A DNA stretch of 64,000 nt from Bordetella sp. LUAb4. GTDB taxonomy: Bacteria; Pseudomonadota; Gammaproteobacteria; Burkholderiales; Burkholderiaceae_B. Of this stretch, positions 42,632 to 53,140 are shown piece after piece. The position numbers and the translations under genes were made by a program. Positions within the stretch are counted from its first letter, which is position 1. Each line of letters starts with the position of its first letter. Location of the stretch: positions 186,001-250,000 of the forward strand of contig NZ_JAHPZX010000006.1 in assembly GCF_021325795.1 (NCBI RefSeq), in the 5' to 3' direction. The notes under the pieces were generated by a model. It made no database searches and was not told where the DNA came from. It saw only the letters and a list, made by a program, of their open reading frames with translations.

Positions 42632-43369
42632 TCAATGCATGTGCAGGCCGCCATTGAGCGAGAAGTCGGCACCGGTGGCGAAGCCCGATTGATCCGACGC
42701 CAGCCACGACACGATGGAGGCGATTTCCTCCGGCGTGCCCAGGCGCCGCACGGGTATCGTGGCGACGATTTTTTCCAGCATGTCCGGGCGGATGGCGCGC
42801 ACCATGTCCGTGCCGATATAGCCCGGCGAAATGGTGTTGACGGTCACGCCCTTGCTGGCGACTTCCTGCGCCAGCGCCATCGTGAAGCCATGGATACCGG
42901 CCTTGGCGGTGGAATAGTTGGTCTGCCCGAACTGCCCTTTCTGGCCGTTGACCGAGCTGATGTTGATGATACGGCCCCACTGGCGATCGACCATGGGATC
43001 CAGCACCTGCTTGGTGACGTTGAACAGGCTGTTAAGGTTGGTATCGATGACCGTACGCCAGTCGTCCAGGGACATCTTGCGGAACAGGCCGTCGCGCGTG
43101 ATGCCGGCATTGTTCACCAGCACGTCGACGTGGCCGTAGTCCTGCCGCACCTTGTCGAAGGCGGCCTGGGTGGAGTCCCAGTCCGACACGTTGCCGACGG
43201 ACGCATAAAAGGTATGGCCCTGGGCCGCCTGCTCGTCCAGCCACTGCTGGTAATTGCGGCTGGGACCGCAACCCGCAACCACGCGAAACCCGTCTTTGGC
43301 CAGCCGCTGGCAAATCGCGGTGCCGATGCCGCCCATGCCGCCCGTCACATATGCCAATTTATCGCTCAT
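42632..43369 (-). CDS. phaB: Acetoacetyl-CoA reductase
   Basis: PhaB reduces acetoacetyl-CoA to (R)-3-hydroxybutyryl-CoA with NADPH, the second step of PHB synthesis. The 245-residue short-chain dehydrogenase has the cofactor motif TGGMGGIG, NNAGITRD, catalytic Ser in INISSVNG, and YSTAKAG with the YxxxK pair. The end GGLHMH is typical of PhaB. AGGAGAA just before the ATG is a good ribosome site. The gene lies 89 bp after phaC. Confidence 0.95.
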   Translation of the reverse strand: MSDKLAYVTGGMGGIGTAICQRLAKDGFRVVAGCGPSRNYQQWLDEQAAQGHTFYASVGNVSDWDSTQAAFDKVRQDYGHVDVLVNNAGITRDGLFRKMSLDDWRTVIDTNLNSLFNVTKQVLDPMVDRQWGRIINISSVNGQKGQFGQTNYSTAKAGIHGFTMALAQEVASKGVTVNTISPGYIGTDMVRAIRPDMLEKIVATIPVRRLGTPEEIASIVSWLASDQSGFATGADFSLNGGLHMH

Positions 43370-43458
43370 AGAATTCTCCTGTTTTTTCGCGGGGGTATTT
43401 CAATCCGGGAATGCATGCTCCGGAGGTGCAGCCACGGTTTTTCAAACCGGAACTCGTG

Positions 43459-45096
43459 CTACATCGCACGTACTTTTACATAGCGGCCCGGCGCTGGTTC
43501 CAGCGGCGGATAGGCCTTGCTGCCTTGCTCGGCGGGCGCCTTGACCTGGCGGCCGCTTCGGGGCCCCAGCCATGCCAGCCAATCCGGCCACCAGCTGCCG
43601 GCATGTTCGGAGGCCTGGGCCAGCCACGCCATTGGATCGCCCGGCAAAAATTCATCGCCGCCCGCGGCCTGGTCCACCACCCAATAGCTGCGCCGCTGTT
43701 TGGCGGGAGGATTGATGACGCCGGCGATATGGCCCGACGCACCCAGCACGAAGCGTCGATCGCCCCGCAGCAATTGCGTCGATGCATAGGCCGCGGGCCA
43801 GGGCACGATGTGATCCTCGCGCGACCCGTAGATATAGACGGGCATTGCCAGGCGAGTGAGATCCAGCGGTTGCCCGGCGGCGGTGCAGCGGCCAGGCACT
43901 TTCAGATTGTTTTCCAGATAGGTATTGCGGAAATACCAGGCGAAGAACGGCCCCGGCAGATTGGTGCCGTCGGCGTTCCAGAACAGCAGGTCGAAGGCGG
44001 GCGGGGTCTGGCCCTTCAGGTAATTGCCCACCACATAGTTCCACACCAATTCATTGGGGCGCAGGAAGCTGAAGGTCGTGGCCAGTTCGCGGCCCAGCAT
44101 CAGGCCACCACTACCCAACTGCCGGTCGCGCAACAAGGCATGGGTTTCATCGACGAAGACATCGAGCACGCCGGTATCGCGGAAATCCAGCATGGCTGTC
44201 AGCAGCGTCAGGGCTGCCACGGGCTGCTCGCCGCGTGCCTCGGCCAAAGCCAGGGCCGAAGCCAGCATCGTGCCGCCAACGCAGAAGCCCAGCGCGTTGA
44301 CCTGCTTCTGGCCGCTGATCTCGCGCGCCACCGCCAGGGCACGCAGCACGGCCTCGTCCAGGTAGTCCGACCAGGTGGCTTGATCCGCGCCATCTTCGTC
44401 GCCCGCCACCGGATTGCGCCAGGACACCATGAATACCGTGAAGCCGGCGGCCACCGCATGGCCCACGAAGGAATTGGCCGGCTGCAAGTCCAGGATGTAG
44501 AACTTGTTGATGTTGGGCGGAATGATGACCAGCGGCCGTTCGTGCACCTTGGCCGTGCCGGGCGCGTACTGGATCAGCTGGAACAGCTTGTTCTCGTACA
44601 CGACCTGGCCTGGCGTGGTGGCCACGTTGACGCCCAATTCGAACTGGCTTTCGTCGGTCTGCGAAATGCGGCCCTTGCGCAAGTCGCTGATCAGATTGGA
44701 CATTCCCACATCCAGCGCCTTGCCGGCCGAGGCCACGATGGACTGCTGGGCTTCCGGATTGAGCGCCAGGAAGTTGGACGGCGCGATGGCGTCGATCCAC
44801 TGCATCACGGAAAAGCGCAGGCGTGCGCGCAGCGCGTCGCTGACGTCGGCGGCGTCGACCATGCGTTGCATGGCCTTCGCGGACAATAGATACGTGTGCG
44901 CCATCAGCAGATGCTGGGCGCTGCTGCTCCAGGCCTCGCCGGCGAAACGGCGATCGGCGGGCGCGGCGAGCCGCCCCTGGCGGGCGTCGTCCATCAGGAC
45001 CTGCCAGTCGCGGGCGAACTCCGCCTGGATCTGGGCCAGGACGTCCGGCGCCACGCCCACCGGAACGGGCCATGCTGCGGATGGATGGGCTGTCAC
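43459..45096 (-). CDS. phaC: Class I poly(3-hydroxybutyrate) synthase
   Basis: PhaC polymerises 3-hydroxybutyryl-CoA into PHB on granule surfaces. The 545-residue protein is a little shorter than Cupriavidus PhaC (589). Catalytic features are the lipase-like box GFCVGG with the nucleophile Cys, an Asp in GSREDHIVPW and a His in GASGHIAGVINPP. The start is a GTG at 45096 with AAGG upstream; no in-frame ATG is available nearby without losing conserved sequence. It is followed by phaB and phaR on the same strand; no thiolase (phaA) gene is here. Confidence 0.94.
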   Translation of the reverse strand: MTAHPSAAWPVPVGVAPDVLAQIQAEFARDWQVLMDDARQGRLAAPADRRFAGEAWSSSAQHLLMAHTYLLSAKAMQRMVDAADVSDALRARLRFSVMQWIDAIAPSNFLALNPEAQQSIVASAGKALDVGMSNLISDLRKGRISQTDESQFELGVNVATTPGQVVYENKLFQLIQYAPGTAKVHERPLVIIPPNINKFYILDLQPANSFVGHAVAAGFTVFMVSWRNPVAGDEDGADQATWSDYLDEAVLRALAVAREISGQKQVNALGFCVGGTMLASALALAEARGEQPVAALTLLTAMLDFRDTGVLDVFVDETHALLRDRQLGSGGLMLGRELATTFSFLRPNELVWNYVVGNYLKGQTPPAFDLLFWNADGTNLPGPFFAWYFRNTYLENNLKVPGRCTAAGQPLDLTRLAMPVYIYGSREDHIVPWPAAYASTQLLRGDRRFVLGASGHIAGVINPPAKQRRSYWVVDQAAGGDEFLPGDPMAWLAQASEHAGSWWPDWLAWLGPRSGRQVKAPAEQGSKAYPPLEPAPGRYVKVRAM

Positions 45097-45170
45097 CTCG
45101 ACACCTTGTTATGAATGGCTTTTGCGGGGATGGTGCATTGCGGTCACTGCTACTGTCAATGCGGGTAATC

Positions 45171-46040
45171 TCAGGGGTATTGCGCCGCAGCGCCTGGCTG
45201 CAGCCACGCCAGCATGGCCATGCGGCCGGTGGCGCCATCGCGGCGATAGGAAAAGAAGCGCTCGCGGTCGGTATAGGTGCACATCCCGCTGACGTGCACC
45301 TCCTGCACGCCGGCACGGCGCAGGCGCAGGGCCGCCAGGCTGGCCAGGTCGGCAAGCCATTTGCCGGGCCGACCGGGATAGGGGCGGAACAAGGTGGCGG
45401 CCTGCTCATCGTCGGCCGTGAAGGCGCGCAGCACGTCTTCGCCGACCTCGAAGGCATCGGGGCCGATGCCGGGGCCGACCCAGGCGCGCCATTGGGTCGC
45501 CGAGGGATTCTTGCGGCGCAAGGCCGCCAGCACGTTTTCCAGCACGCCGCCGGACAGGCCGCGCCAGCCCGCGTGCGCCGCGCCCAGCACCGTGGCGTCC
45601 TGGTCGACGATCATGACCGGCAGGCAATCGGCGGCCATTACGGCCAGCACGCGGCCGGCTTGCGCGGTGACCGCGCTGTCGACGGCGGGATCCTCGTCGG
45701 GTTGGGCCGAGACCTGCGTCCGCGATTGCGCCGGCGCTTCTTGCGGCGCGGCTTGCGCCAGGCGTTGCGCGACCCCGCGCGGCAAGTCCGCATCGATGAC
45801 TTCACTGCCATGCACCTGGCGCAGCCACAAGGGCTCCGCGGGCAACATGGCGCGGAGACGCCGCCGGTTTTCCACCACCGCGTCGGGATCATCCCCCGCG
45901 CGCAGGCCCAGGTTCAGGGTATCGTGCGGCGCGCGCCCTACCCCACCGCCGCGCGTCGTACAGAAATAGCGCACACCGGGCCAGGCCGGGCCAGTGACGA
46001 CGGGCAGGACGGAGGTATCAGGCAAGGGGTTTTGCTGCAT
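45171..46040 (-). CDS. pgeF: Peptidoglycan editing factor PgeF (multicopper oxidase-like, YfiH family)
   Basis: The 289-residue protein belongs to the YfiH/DUF152 laccase-domain family. In E. coli PgeF removes misincorporated L-serine from UDP-MurNAc-peptide precursors. Metal-binding residues appear in LRQVHGSEV, VMAADCLPVMI and GAAHAGWRGLSGGV. About 30 residues (AQAAPQEAPAQSRTQVSAQP region) form a low-complexity insertion. The ATG at 46040 gives the family start, and the frame otherwise runs upstream over rluD. It lies 28 bp after rluD, the usual neighbour. Confidence 0.9.
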   Translation of the reverse strand: MQQNPLPDTSVLPVVTGPAWPGVRYFCTTRGGGVGRAPHDTLNLGLRAGDDPDAVVENRRRLRAMLPAEPLWLRQVHGSEVIDADLPRGVAQRLAQAAPQEAPAQSRTQVSAQPDEDPAVDSAVTAQAGRVLAVMAADCLPVMIVDQDATVLGAAHAGWRGLSGGVLENVLAALRRKNPSATQWRAWVGPGIGPDAFEVGEDVLRAFTADDEQAATLFRPYPGRPGKWLADLASLAALRLRRAGVQEVHVSGMCTYTDRERFFSYRRDGATGRMAMLAWLQPGAAAQYP

Positions 46041-46068
46041 GAAGCTTTCTCTGAGGTGAATGCCAAGA

Positions 46069-47025
46069 TCACTGCCATTGCACGGCATCGAGGACGGCCT
46101 GCATGTCCGCGGGTGGCGTCGTCTCGAAGGCGCGCTCGCCGGCGCCGCCCGGATCGTCGAAATGCAGGGCGCGGGCATGCAGCATCTGGCGCGTGGCGCC
46201 CGCCACGCAGCGCCCGCCGTAGAGGACGTCACCCAACAGGGGATGTCCCAGGCTGGCCATGTGGACCCGAATCTGGTGAGTACGGCCGGTTTCCAGGCGA
46301 CACGCCACCAAGGTGGCCGGCGCGCCTTCGGCCAGGCCCCAGCGGCGCGGTTCGTAATGAGTGACAGCCTGTTTCGGCGCCACGGGCCGTTCCACGCTCA
46401 TGCGTACCGGCACGCGCGGATCGCGGCCGATTTCACGGTCCACCTTGCCACCCGCCGTCAATTGGCCGTGCGCCAGGGCCAGGTATTCCCGCCCCATGGT
46501 GCGCGCCTGCAACTGGCGCACCAAATGGGTCTGCGCCCGCTCGGTGCGCGCCACCACCATCAGGCCCGAGGTGTCCTTATCCAGCCGATGCACGATGCCG
46601 GCCCGCGCCACGGAGGCCAGCTCGGGGTAGCGGTACAGCAGCCCGTTGAGCAGCGTGCCGGTCCAGTTGCCGGCGCCGGGGTGGGTGACCAAGCCGGCCG
46701 GCTTGTCCACCACGATCCAGTCCGGGCTGGCCTCGACCACGCCAAAATCGACCGGTTCGGGCGTATAAGCCAGGCTTTCGGGGGCGGGTTGCTCCCAAAT
46801 CGTCAGGATATCGCCCGGTCCCACGGTCTGGCGCACCTTGGCCGGGGCGCCATTGACCAGGACGTGGCCGCCTTCGATCCAGCCTTGCAGGCGGCTGCGG
46901 GAGTGCTCCGTTAAAAGGCCCGCCAAAACTTTATCCAGGCGGTCAGAAGGGGCGTTCAGAGGGAGGCGCAGAGTCTGCGGTTCGTCGTCGGACGGGAATT
47001 CCGCGCTCGCGGCTGTATCGGACAT
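46069..47025 (-). CDS. rluD: 23S rRNA pseudouridine synthase RluD
   Basis: RluD makes pseudouridines 1911, 1915 and 1917 in helix 69 of 23S rRNA. The 318-residue protein has an N-terminal S4 domain (RLDKVLAGLLTEHSRSRLQGWIEG region) and a RluA-type catalytic domain. The nucleophilic Asp lies in HRLDKDTSGLMVVA; further motifs are VVDKPAGLVTHPG, LETGRTHQIRVHM and LGHPLLGDVLYGG. It is divergent from bamD, an arrangement common in betaproteobacteria, with pgeF just downstream. Confidence 0.93.
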   Translation of the reverse strand: MSDTAASAEFPSDDEPQTLRLPLNAPSDRLDKVLAGLLTEHSRSRLQGWIEGGHVLVNGAPAKVRQTVGPGDILTIWEQPAPESLAYTPEPVDFGVVEASPDWIVVDKPAGLVTHPGAGNWTGTLLNGLLYRYPELASVARAGIVHRLDKDTSGLMVVARTERAQTHLVRQLQARTMGREYLALAHGQLTAGGKVDREIGRDPRVPVRMSVERPVAPKQAVTHYEPRRWGLAEGAPATLVACRLETGRTHQIRVHMASLGHPLLGDVLYGGRCVAGATRQMLHARALHFDDPGGAGERAFETTPPADMQAVLDAVQWQ

Positions 47026-47037
47026 GGAGACAAATCA

Positions 47038-47071
47038 TATAATCGACCGCAGCCATGCTAACACCAAGGAA
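47038..47071 (+). promoter_or_regulatory. bamD -10 element and ribosome binding site
   Basis: A perfect TATAAT at 47038-47043 lies in the short rluD-bamD divergent spacer, predicting a start near 47050. AAGGAAA at 47065-47071 precedes a GTG at 47081 and decides that start codon. No good -35 is seen. Confidence 0.45.
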
Positions 47072-47080
47072 ATAACCGTC

Positions 47081-47929
47081 GTGATTCTCCGCGTTCCCGC
47101 CCATCCAATTCACGCCTCCCGATTCGGGTCGGTCGCGCGTTCATTCTTCCTTTTGCTCTTCACCCTGGTCCTCGCCGCGTGCGGCACGACCAACTCCAAG
47201 TACGACAAAACCGCCGGCTGGAGCGCCGAGCAACTGTATGCCGATGGCAAGCAGGAAATGTCGGCGGGCAATTGGAAAGATGCGCGCGAGCGTATGACGG
47301 CCGTCGAAAGCCGCTACCCCTTCGGCATCTATGCCCAGCAAGCGCTGATCGATGTCGCCTACATCAACTGGAAGGACGGCGAAAACGAGCAGGCGCTCGC
47401 GGCCATCGACCGTTTCCAGCAGCTCTACCCCAATCATCCGGGCACGGACTATGTGCTGTACCTGAAGGGCCTGATCAACTTCACGCCGGCCAGCGCCTTC
47501 ATGACCAGCGTCACCGGCCAGGACCCCAGCGAACGCGATCCCAAGGGCCTGCGCGCGTCGTATGACGCCTTCACCGAGCTGATCAACCGCTACCCGGACA
47601 GCAAGTACGCGCCGGACGCCAAGCAGCGTATGGCCTGGCTGGTCAATGCCATCGCCATGAACGAAGTGCACGTGGCACGCTACTACTACGAGCGGGGCGC
47701 CTACGTGGCCGCGGCCAACCGCGCGCAGACCGTGATCACCGATTTCGAAGGCGCCCCGGCTGCCGAAGAAGCCCTGTATGTGATGGTGCTGTCCTACGAC
47801 AAGCTGAACATGCCGGAACTCAAGAGCGATGCGCAGCGCGTGTTGGACAAGAACTATCCCAACAGCAAGTACCCGTCGCAGGGTTTCAAGGTGGACAAGG
47901 AATGGTGGGATCCCTGGGGCTGGTTCTGA
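47081..47929 (+). CDS. bamD: Outer membrane assembly lipoprotein BamD
   Basis: BamD is an essential lipoprotein of the BAM complex that inserts beta-barrel proteins into the outer membrane. The 282-residue precursor has a lipoprotein signal with lipobox LAAC (Cys34) and then five TPR-like repeats (ELYADGKQEMSAGNWKDARE, QALAAIDRFQQLYPNHPGTD, YPDSKYAPDAKQRMAW). The start is a GTG at 47081, supported by AAGGAAA; the open frame upstream overlaps rluD on the other strand and is not used. A bidirectional terminator follows. Confidence 0.93.
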   Translation: MILRVPAHPIHASRFGSVARSFFLLLFTLVLAACGTTNSKYDKTAGWSAEQLYADGKQEMSAGNWKDARERMTAVESRYPFGIYAQQALIDVAYINWKDGENEQALAAIDRFQQLYPNHPGTDYVLYLKGLINFTPASAFMTSVTGQDPSERDPKGLRASYDAFTELINRYPDSKYAPDAKQRMAWLVNAIAMNEVHVARYYYERGAYVAAANRAQTVITDFEGAPAAEEALYVMVLSYDKLNMPELKSDAQRVLDKNYPNSKYPSQGFKVDKEWWDPWGWF

Positions 47930-47971
47930 TAGGTGCCTGATCGAAGCACATTCGATCTAGGAGATATCAAG

Positions 47972-48008
47972 AAAAATATGGGCCGCATTGCGCGGCCCAT
48001 ATTTTTTT
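47972..48008. terminator. Bidirectional terminator between bamD and dinG
   Basis: The stem aaaaatatgggccgc / gcggcccatattttt with a five-base loop lies between two convergent genes. A-rich and T-rich flanks let it stop transcription from both sides. Confidence 0.9.
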
Positions 48009-48018
48009 GCGTGGCGTT

Positions 48019-50310
48019 TTAATCACCTGACTGCTCCGCCTCGGTCGCGGCCGACGGCGCGCCGGCCCCATCGCTGGCCCCTTTGGCCTCGCGCGCCTCA
48101 TCGCCCTTGCGTTGCAGGAAGCCCAGCGCTTCGTTCAGCTCCCGCGTGCGGGCGAAGGGAGGCAGCCCGCGCCAGAGCCGCTTGCCGTAGCTTTTCTCGA
48201 CCAGACGCCCGTCCCCCACCATCAGCACGCCCCAATCCGACATGGTGCGGATCAGGCGCCCCGCACCCTGCTTCAGCGAGATCGCGGCTTCGGGCAACTG
48301 ATATTCGGCGAAAGGATTGCCGCCACGTTCACGGCATTCACGCAGGCGCGCCTCGATCACGGGGTCGTCGGGCGGCGCGAAAGGCAGCTTGTCGATGGCC
48401 ACCAGCGTCAGGATATCTCCGGGCAGGTCGATGCCTTCCCAGAAACTGGCGCTGCCCACCAGCACCGGATGGGTCAGCGTGCGAAAGCGGTCCAGCAGTT
48501 CGCGCCGGGTGCTCTCGCCCTGGCGCAGCAGGGGCCATTCCACCCCGGCGCGATCGAACTCGTCTTCCAACAGGTTGGCGAAACGTTCCACCGCACGCAG
48601 CGTCGTGCACAGCACCAAAGCCCCGCCCGGGCTGGCGTGCAGCAAAGGCATCAGCGTTTCGACGAAGCGTTCCGCATAATTCGGCGCCTGCGGCTCCGGC
48701 AGGCCTTTGGGCACGAACAGCAGCCCTTGGTTGCCGTAATCGAAAGGCGACTCCCAATGCCCAGTCGTCGCGTCGCGCAGCCCCAGTTGCCGGGTGAAGT
48801 GGCCGAAATCGCCATGTACCGACAGCGTGGCCGAAGTCAGGATCCAGGCCTGCCCCGGCTTGCGGAAGCGCGAAAACGCCTGCGCCACCGACAGTGGCGC
48901 CGAATGCAGACGGACATGATGCAGGCCATGTTCGACCCAACGCACTGCCGGTCCCGTCCATTGCAGCTTGCCCAAGCTGGGAGCCGGCTTGCCGGCCGCA
49001 TGGGCCGCGGCGGTCGCCGCATGGGCGGCGTCGGCGCGGTCGGCCGCATTGGCCGACCGTCGGGTCGCCCCTTCCAGCAGCTCGGCGGCCAGCGCTTCCT
49101 CGGCCCCCCGGGACATCTCCACCACGCCGTCGAGCGACGTCACGGAATCCTGTGAGGCGGCCCAGGCCGCCAGGATCTCGGCGTCATCGGGGCCATCATC
49201 GGCGCGCGGGCCGCCGGGCCGGGCGGGCGTCGCCCAACGCTTCAGGCGCACCAGCAGATCCGCGCCCAACCGGGCCGCCGCCATCAGGTCGGGATGCCTT
49301 TCAGCCACCTCGGTCAGGGCCTTGGTCACCGTCTTGATGGTGTTGGACAAGGCTTCCAGCGCGGCATCGAATTCGTCCGCGTCGGGCATGGCTTCGAAGG
49401 TGGCCTTGCGGCCCGGCATGCGCTCGACGGCCGCACAGGCCAGGCGCAGCTCGCGCGCGGCGTGTTCGACCAGGCGGCCGGCGTCGCTCCAGTTGGTGGC
49501 TTCGCGCGCATAGGCCAGGCCCGCGGCCTCGGTGGCACGGCCGAAATCGAGGAATTGATGCGTGGAAACACTGCTGCCCAGGAAACGGGTAGCGGTATCA
49601 GGCAGTTGATGCGCTTCGTCGAAGACGACGGTATCGGCTTCGGGCAGCAGATCCGTCACGCCTTCCTCACGCAGCACCAGGTCGGCCATGAACAGCGCGT
49701 GGTTCACCACCACCACGTCGGCCTCCTGGGCCTGGCGCCGGGCCTTCACCACGAAACAGTCGCGAATACGCGGGCACTCCTGGCCCAGGCAGTTTTCCCG
49801 GGTCGACGTCACGCGCGACCAGATGTCGGCATCTTCCGGCACCTGCGCCAGGTCGGCGCGGTCACCGGTCTTGGTGTGCACCGCGAATTTCTGGATATGG
49901 CGCAGCTGGCTGACCTCGGCGCGCGATTTCAGCGCGCGCTCATCGCCCGACAGGCGATCCAGGTGATAGTGGCACAGATAGTTGCCCCGCCCTTTCAGCA
50001 GGGCGGCCGTGATCGGCACGGCCAGTGCCGCGCGCACCCGGGGCAGGTCGCGGGAAAAAAGCTGGTCCTGCAGCGTACGGGTACCCGTGGACACCAGCAC
50101 CTTGCCGCCGCCCAGGAAAGCCGGCACCAGATACGCCCACGTTTTCCCGATGCCGGTGCCCGCCTCGGCCACGAGCGTGCCCCGTTCCGCGATGGCGCGT
50201 TCGATGGCCTGAGCCAGCGCCACTTGCGACTCGCGCATGCGGTAGCCCGGCAGGGCGCGCGCCAGCGGGCCGTCCGGGGCGAAGAATTCGGAGATATCCA
50301 GGTCCAGCAT
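48019..50310 (-). CDS. dinG: ATP-dependent DNA helicase of the DinG/YoaA (XPD-like) family
   Basis: The 763-residue superfamily 2 helicase unwinds 5'-3' and processes D-loops and R-loops. Motifs are Walker A VAEAGTGIGKTWAYLVP, iron-sulfur cysteines in NYLCHYH, ENCLGQECPRIRDCF, the DEAH box VVFDEAHQLPD, VVNHALFMADLV, and C-terminal GSASFWEGIDLPGD and LKQGAGRLIRT. A 40-residue Ala-rich insertion lies between the helicase lobes. YoaA is an equally good name, since the two are hard to separate by eye. The ATG at 50310 gives the family N-terminus LDISEFFAPDGPLA. It is divergent from tex. Confidence 0.88.
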   Translation of the reverse strand: MLDLDISEFFAPDGPLARALPGYRMRESQVALAQAIERAIAERGTLVAEAGTGIGKTWAYLVPAFLGGGKVLVSTGTRTLQDQLFSRDLPRVRAALAVPITAALLKGRGNYLCHYHLDRLSGDERALKSRAEVSQLRHIQKFAVHTKTGDRADLAQVPEDADIWSRVTSTRENCLGQECPRIRDCFVVKARRQAQEADVVVVNHALFMADLVLREEGVTDLLPEADTVVFDEAHQLPDTATRFLGSSVSTHQFLDFGRATEAAGLAYAREATNWSDAGRLVEHAARELRLACAAVERMPGRKATFEAMPDADEFDAALEALSNTIKTVTKALTEVAERHPDLMAAARLGADLLVRLKRWATPARPGGPRADDGPDDAEILAAWAASQDSVTSLDGVVEMSRGAEEALAAELLEGATRRSANAADRADAAHAATAAAHAAGKPAPSLGKLQWTGPAVRWVEHGLHHVRLHSAPLSVAQAFSRFRKPGQAWILTSATLSVHGDFGHFTRQLGLRDATTGHWESPFDYGNQGLLFVPKGLPEPQAPNYAERFVETLMPLLHASPGGALVLCTTLRAVERFANLLEDEFDRAGVEWPLLRQGESTRRELLDRFRTLTHPVLVGSASFWEGIDLPGDILTLVAIDKLPFAPPDDPVIEARLRECRERGGNPFAEYQLPEAAISLKQGAGRLIRTMSDWGVLMVGDGRLVEKSYGKRLWRGLPPFARTRELNEALGFLQRKGDEAREAKGASDGAGAPSAATEAEQSGD

Positions 50311-50472
50311 AGGGGGAGCAGTAAAAAATGAAGCGACAACGTGCAGACGTAGTCGCCAACCGCAATGATACCGTTCCAGCGTGTATCTCGCGGTAAAAAG
50401 GGACAAAATCCCCCGCCGTGCAACTCAGCCCATGTTGAGCGTGTGGCACAATCCGCCTCTTGCCCACGGGGC

Positions 50473-50511
50473 GTCCCGGGCGGCAAGCCCGCCCGGGACG
50501 GTTTTCTTTTT
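50473..50511 (+). terminator. Terminator-like hairpin in the tex leader
   Basis: A perfect 11-bp GC-rich stem (gtcccgggcgg / ccgcccgggac) with a five-base loop is followed by ggttttcttttt. It lies 22-60 bp before the tex ATG on the coding strand, with no gene upstream on that strand to terminate. It may be an attenuator or it may protect tex from antisense or read-through transcription. Confidence 0.7.
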
Positions 50512-50532
50512 CCATTTTGTCGTTGTATCGAG

Positions 50533-52959
<2,427 letters not shown>

Positions 52960-53051
52960 GGCGGGGTTGCTCGCCAGCGGCGAGGCGATGACACTGTGCC
53001 AGTGCAGTGCCACAGCCGTGACGATGGCGCTGTCGCCAGTACGCATACGCA

Positions 53052-53081
53052 GGGAGATCTCAAATTGAGATCTCCCTTTTT
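53052..53081 (+). terminator. Rho-independent terminator of tex
   Basis: A perfect 12-bp stem (gggagatctcaa / ttgagatctccc) with a single-base loop is followed by TTTTT, about 90 bp past the tex stop. It also faces the end of the convergent gene at 53141. Confidence 0.9.
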
Positions 53082-53140
53082 CATTTCCGTTGCTGCGCTG
53101 GACGAGACTTTCTTCTCGATCTGGACATCGATCGCTACTG

